Positions 60,981 through 64,000 of a stretch of DNA of 64,000 bases are shown here, in pieces. Source of the DNA: Casuarius casuarius (Eukaryota; Chordata; Aves; Casuariiformes; Casuariidae); the NCBI GenBank assembly GCA_003342895.1, contig PTFA01000087.1:3081641-3145640 (forward strand). Reading direction: 5' to 3'. Position 1 is the stretch's first letter. Each line of letters starts with the position of its first letter. The notes under the pieces were generated by a model, which was not told the DNA's origin, made no database searches, and saw only the letters and a list, made by a program, of their open reading frames with translations. The position numbers and the translations under genes were made by a program.

Positions 60981-62842
60981 GATCATGATCTATTTTTCCC
61001 CCCAAGCTTCCTAAGGGAAGAAAAAAAGCATGCGATCAGGCAACTGTATTTCTAATGAGATGCAATATTCAGAAAGTAGGACATTTTAAAACAGATTGGA
61101 CAATCTTTTTCCAGCTCAGAAAGATTATTCCCAATACATAAACCTCACAGGATTATAAATTCATGAAAAGAAAAATATCATTTGACTAGGTTTCTGCTGA
61201 CAAAATAAGCTTGTCTAAATAAACAGGGAAAATATATACTCCCAGTCTTTAAGAGAGCAAAAAGAATTTCTCAAAGAAGCAGGGGCAAAAATGAAATTAG
61301 ATTTGAAAGCTTTGTGGGGGATGAATTTAAATTTTCTGAATATGAAGCAACTGTCAGGACTGGAAAAGTCAATTAGAAAGGATAAGGCGGGGGGAATGCA
61401 CTGTGCAAGAGAGGTCACGTGCTAGATAAACAGGGCAGTACACTAAATATTTATGGATAAATACAACTCCCTTTCTCTCCTTAGCCATAGATACATTAGA
61501 GAGCTACCATCAGTATTCTGGATGAAGAGGCTGTTAAGTTACATTAAGGTTACCCAAACCACATAACTTAGCGACTGAGCCAAAGCAGAAAAAAAAAACC
61601 ACACTGTTCTCTGCAAGCAGCAATATTCCCCTCTCAAAAGAAGGGGGGGATCTTAAATATCCTGCCTCCTTCCCCACCACCGCGGACACCACCTGCCAGT
61701 GGTGTTGCACTCCTTCCCCAGCCCCGCAAGCCTGAGGTTACATTCATTCCCAATCTGAAACCAACAGATCTGTGGTCTTACCCCTTGCTGAACCTAGCAG
61801 TGAGCCAAGTCAAAACCGACCTCCTCCAACCGGCCCGATTTCCCCTCACCTGTAGGGTACAGGAGCCCTGCTTCAGAAAGTGATGCTCCTGCATCACGAG
61901 TCTGAACACGGTGCATGCGTAGGGATGCACGTGTACGCTATGAACAAGCTTTATTTCTTTTTTCTTTTAATATCACATCCATTCAGACAACATAACTGCA
62001 GTATAGGATTTTTAATGTTGGAATACAATATTCATATTTTAACGGTTCACAGAATTACTATTTTGAGCACATCTGACTTTAGCACAACTATCAAAAGCCC
62101 AAGAAAAGCTCAGTCTGGGCTGGACTCTGCCAGACAAGTTATCTAAGTGCTAATAAACGCAATCATGAGAAGTATGCACAAGAAGCCCTGTATTTCTTTT
62201 CCCATCCATATTAAATGTGACACTGATTAAAAAAAGAGACCAGTTTTTGCCTTTTGCATATGGGTAACATAATAGCGTGGACTAGACGTGTGGTGTTTTG
62301 CTGCTGCACGTGCATGGTCTGTCTCCCTTTCAGACATGAAGACAATCTGCTGAGTGCAGCGTTAAACTCAAAACAGTCCCAAGTGTTGGAGCAAGGAGAA
62401 GAGGCACTTAAGCAGCTGGAATTCAGTGAGGTTAACGGCACCTCAGTAAAGCACTTCTATCTGCTAAGGCTTATTTTAGAAGTGTTATTTAGCTTTTCCA
62501 GATTATTTATACACACTTCCTTAACGCGGGTCACAATACGGACTGTCAGCATCGTGTTTAACGAGACACTTGCTAGGGAACAACAGGATGGAAATCCATG
62601 GTTTTAAGCCTAGACAGAGGCAACAGGCAGCAACACTGAAACTTCAGTCAAGACACATCTGCATAGTTTATGTGGCGAGAACAGAGCTCACAAATCCGGG
62701 CTGAACTTGGGGCAATACAGTAAGAAATTCCACGTTCATCTATCTTGTTGGGAGAAGCAGACAGTAGCTTGTAATATAGTCCACTGTTTCTGTCAACACT
62801 GAGTCAGAAACCAAGATTTCTTGCCATCTTGTTAGAAGAGGC
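60981..62842. other. Non-coding stretch
   Basis: No gene or repeat recognised. Confidence 0.6.
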
Positions 62843-62863
62843 TTTTATTTATTTATTTATTTA
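62843..62863. repeat. (TTTA)n microsatellite
   Basis: Five TTTA units. Confidence 0.85.
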
Positions 62864-64000
62864 ATGGTGAAAGCAAGTAGCAGCAGAAGAAATCAGTTCC
62901 AGCTTTCTGGACAGATTGCTGAGAGAAACAGATCTAACTAAAACAGAATGCCTCCAAATACCAGAATTACATTGGTATTTGCGCTACAGGCGTGGAGAGA
63001 GCAGGACTGAGCACCAGCTATTACCGTCTGGGCTAGACACGGACACACACCCATCCCCCAGGAGGGGCAGCACAAGTGACAGGGAAAATAAAACAGACTT
63101 AGGTCCCAATAATTTTGCTACCTGTGGAGAAGAGAACAGGGGAACAGCGGCACATCTGGAAACTGAGGATGGGGAGACTTCCAGGAAAGGCAAGACACGT
63201 GCATGGTGATGCCAGCAGACTGGCAATCTCCAAACACACATCCAGCAGAAAGTGGCTGCCAGCCAATGTCAGACTTCTAAGGATGTTTTTACAGCCATGA
63301 CCAATTCAAACCCAGCGGGAGGGCTGGGCCAACTGTAGCGTCATCCCAGCAACACTGATAAGCCCCAGTAAAACTGAAGGAACAGGACCAGGGTGGGAGA
63401 CAATAGGTGATAACCGCTCCTGGAGCCAGCCAGCCACTGATTAAACACCCAGGGAATAAAAGCTGTTAGCGGTGGAGTTTAGGGTTCCTGACAAGCCGGG
63501 AGCAACACCTGGATCCTGCCTGAGACCCAAGGCAGCCTGCAAGAAACCCAGAGAGAGCCACCACACAGTGATTTAGCATGGGAAGGGTTGGCGATCCAAG
63601 AATAGGCATTTCAAAGGTTGTGGGGAGGGGAAAAGGCAGGGGCAAAGAAGGGAAATACTAGCCCTCGTGTCCTGCAGTCCTGCACTGCAACCAAGGATGC
63701 AATACGGTACAGAAGAGCAGCAATGACCAAAGCCAGAAAAGCCCAGAGCCCTCGGCAGCTGGACTCGGACAAAAAAAAAAAAAAAAGAGTTGGTTCCAAC
63801 CCAAAATATGTCTGACCAAAAGAGAAAATTAATGAATAGATATGAAGAAAAGTAGTAAAAAAAAATCTAGGAGCAGCTATGCTTGGAAAAAAAAAAAAAA
63901 AAGAAGAAGAGAGAGAGAGAGGAGATGCTTGCTGCACTCTCCGAAGCAGAATGACTCTCCTAGCAAACTTCCGGGCACAAGGTGAGCATGTCTTTGGATC
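62864..64000. other. Non-coding stretch to the window end
   Basis: Includes A runs (about 63770-63786, 63884-63901) followed by a GA-rich stretch, and a GGGAATAAAAGC motif at about 63451 that is TATA-like but unsupported. No gene identified. Confidence 0.55.

Noticed and set aside
63440..63480. GGGAATAAAAGC as a promoter or LTR edge
   Set aside because: TATA-like and AATAAA-like at once, but no terminal repeats, target duplication or transcript evidence could be seen.
1..64000. tRNA, rRNA, CRISPR arrays, riboswitches, bacterial-type operons
   Set aside because: Looked for on both strands; no cloverleaf boxes, regularly spaced repeats or ribosome-binding-site patterns were seen, and the DNA is clearly animal nuclear sequence.

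Overview
This window is vertebrate nuclear DNA, almost certainly from a bird. It has long introns, scattered small exons with GT/AG splice sites, CR1-type LINE fragments with avian-style 3' ends, a solo LTR of an endogenous retrovirus, and sparse old repeats. There are no bacterial-type operons, CRISPR arrays or recognisable tRNA/rRNA genes. A few single N positions and one N cluster (about 52949-52959) mark assembly uncertainty. The species cannot be fixed from what is here.

The only gene I can support is the 5' part of PPFIBP1 (liprin-beta-1), on the minus strand from the start codon at 33448 down to the splice donor at 515. Eleven constitutive coding exons join into one open frame of exactly 1200 nt (400 codons, every junction in phase). 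A conserved 33-nt cassette exon (6333-6365) and a second donor 9 nt further on in exon 10 give in-frame variants of up to 414 codons. These residues match, from memory, the N-terminal conserved region, the long coiled coil and the start of the Ser/Pro-rich linker of vertebrate liprin-beta-1. The C-terminal SAM domains lie beyond the low-coordinate edge of the window.

Layout: 1-514 is intron. 515-33448 holds the coding exons and their introns; intron 2 is largest at about 11.8 kb and intron 5 is about 6.5 kb. 33449-64000 lies 5' of the start codon and is most simply the long 5'-UTR intron and upstream region of PPFIBP1. I find no second coding gene there. That half holds a CR1 3' end (about 35325-35635, plus), a 739-bp solo LTR (47511-48249, plus) with a 5-bp target duplication, a 1.5-kb CR1 reverse-transcriptase fragment (about 50255-51720, minus), several CpG-rich patches, microsatellites, a Z-DNA-prone tract and a G-quadruplex-prone tract.

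No new defence or mobile system is visible. The most interesting items concern splicing of PPFIBP1: an unreported-looking 42-nt in-frame candidate cassette exon (5623-5664), a weaker 48/54-nt candidate (15278-15331), a tandem donor, and an exon that starts with a full donor consensus directly after its acceptor. All protein comparisons are from memory; no database was searched.
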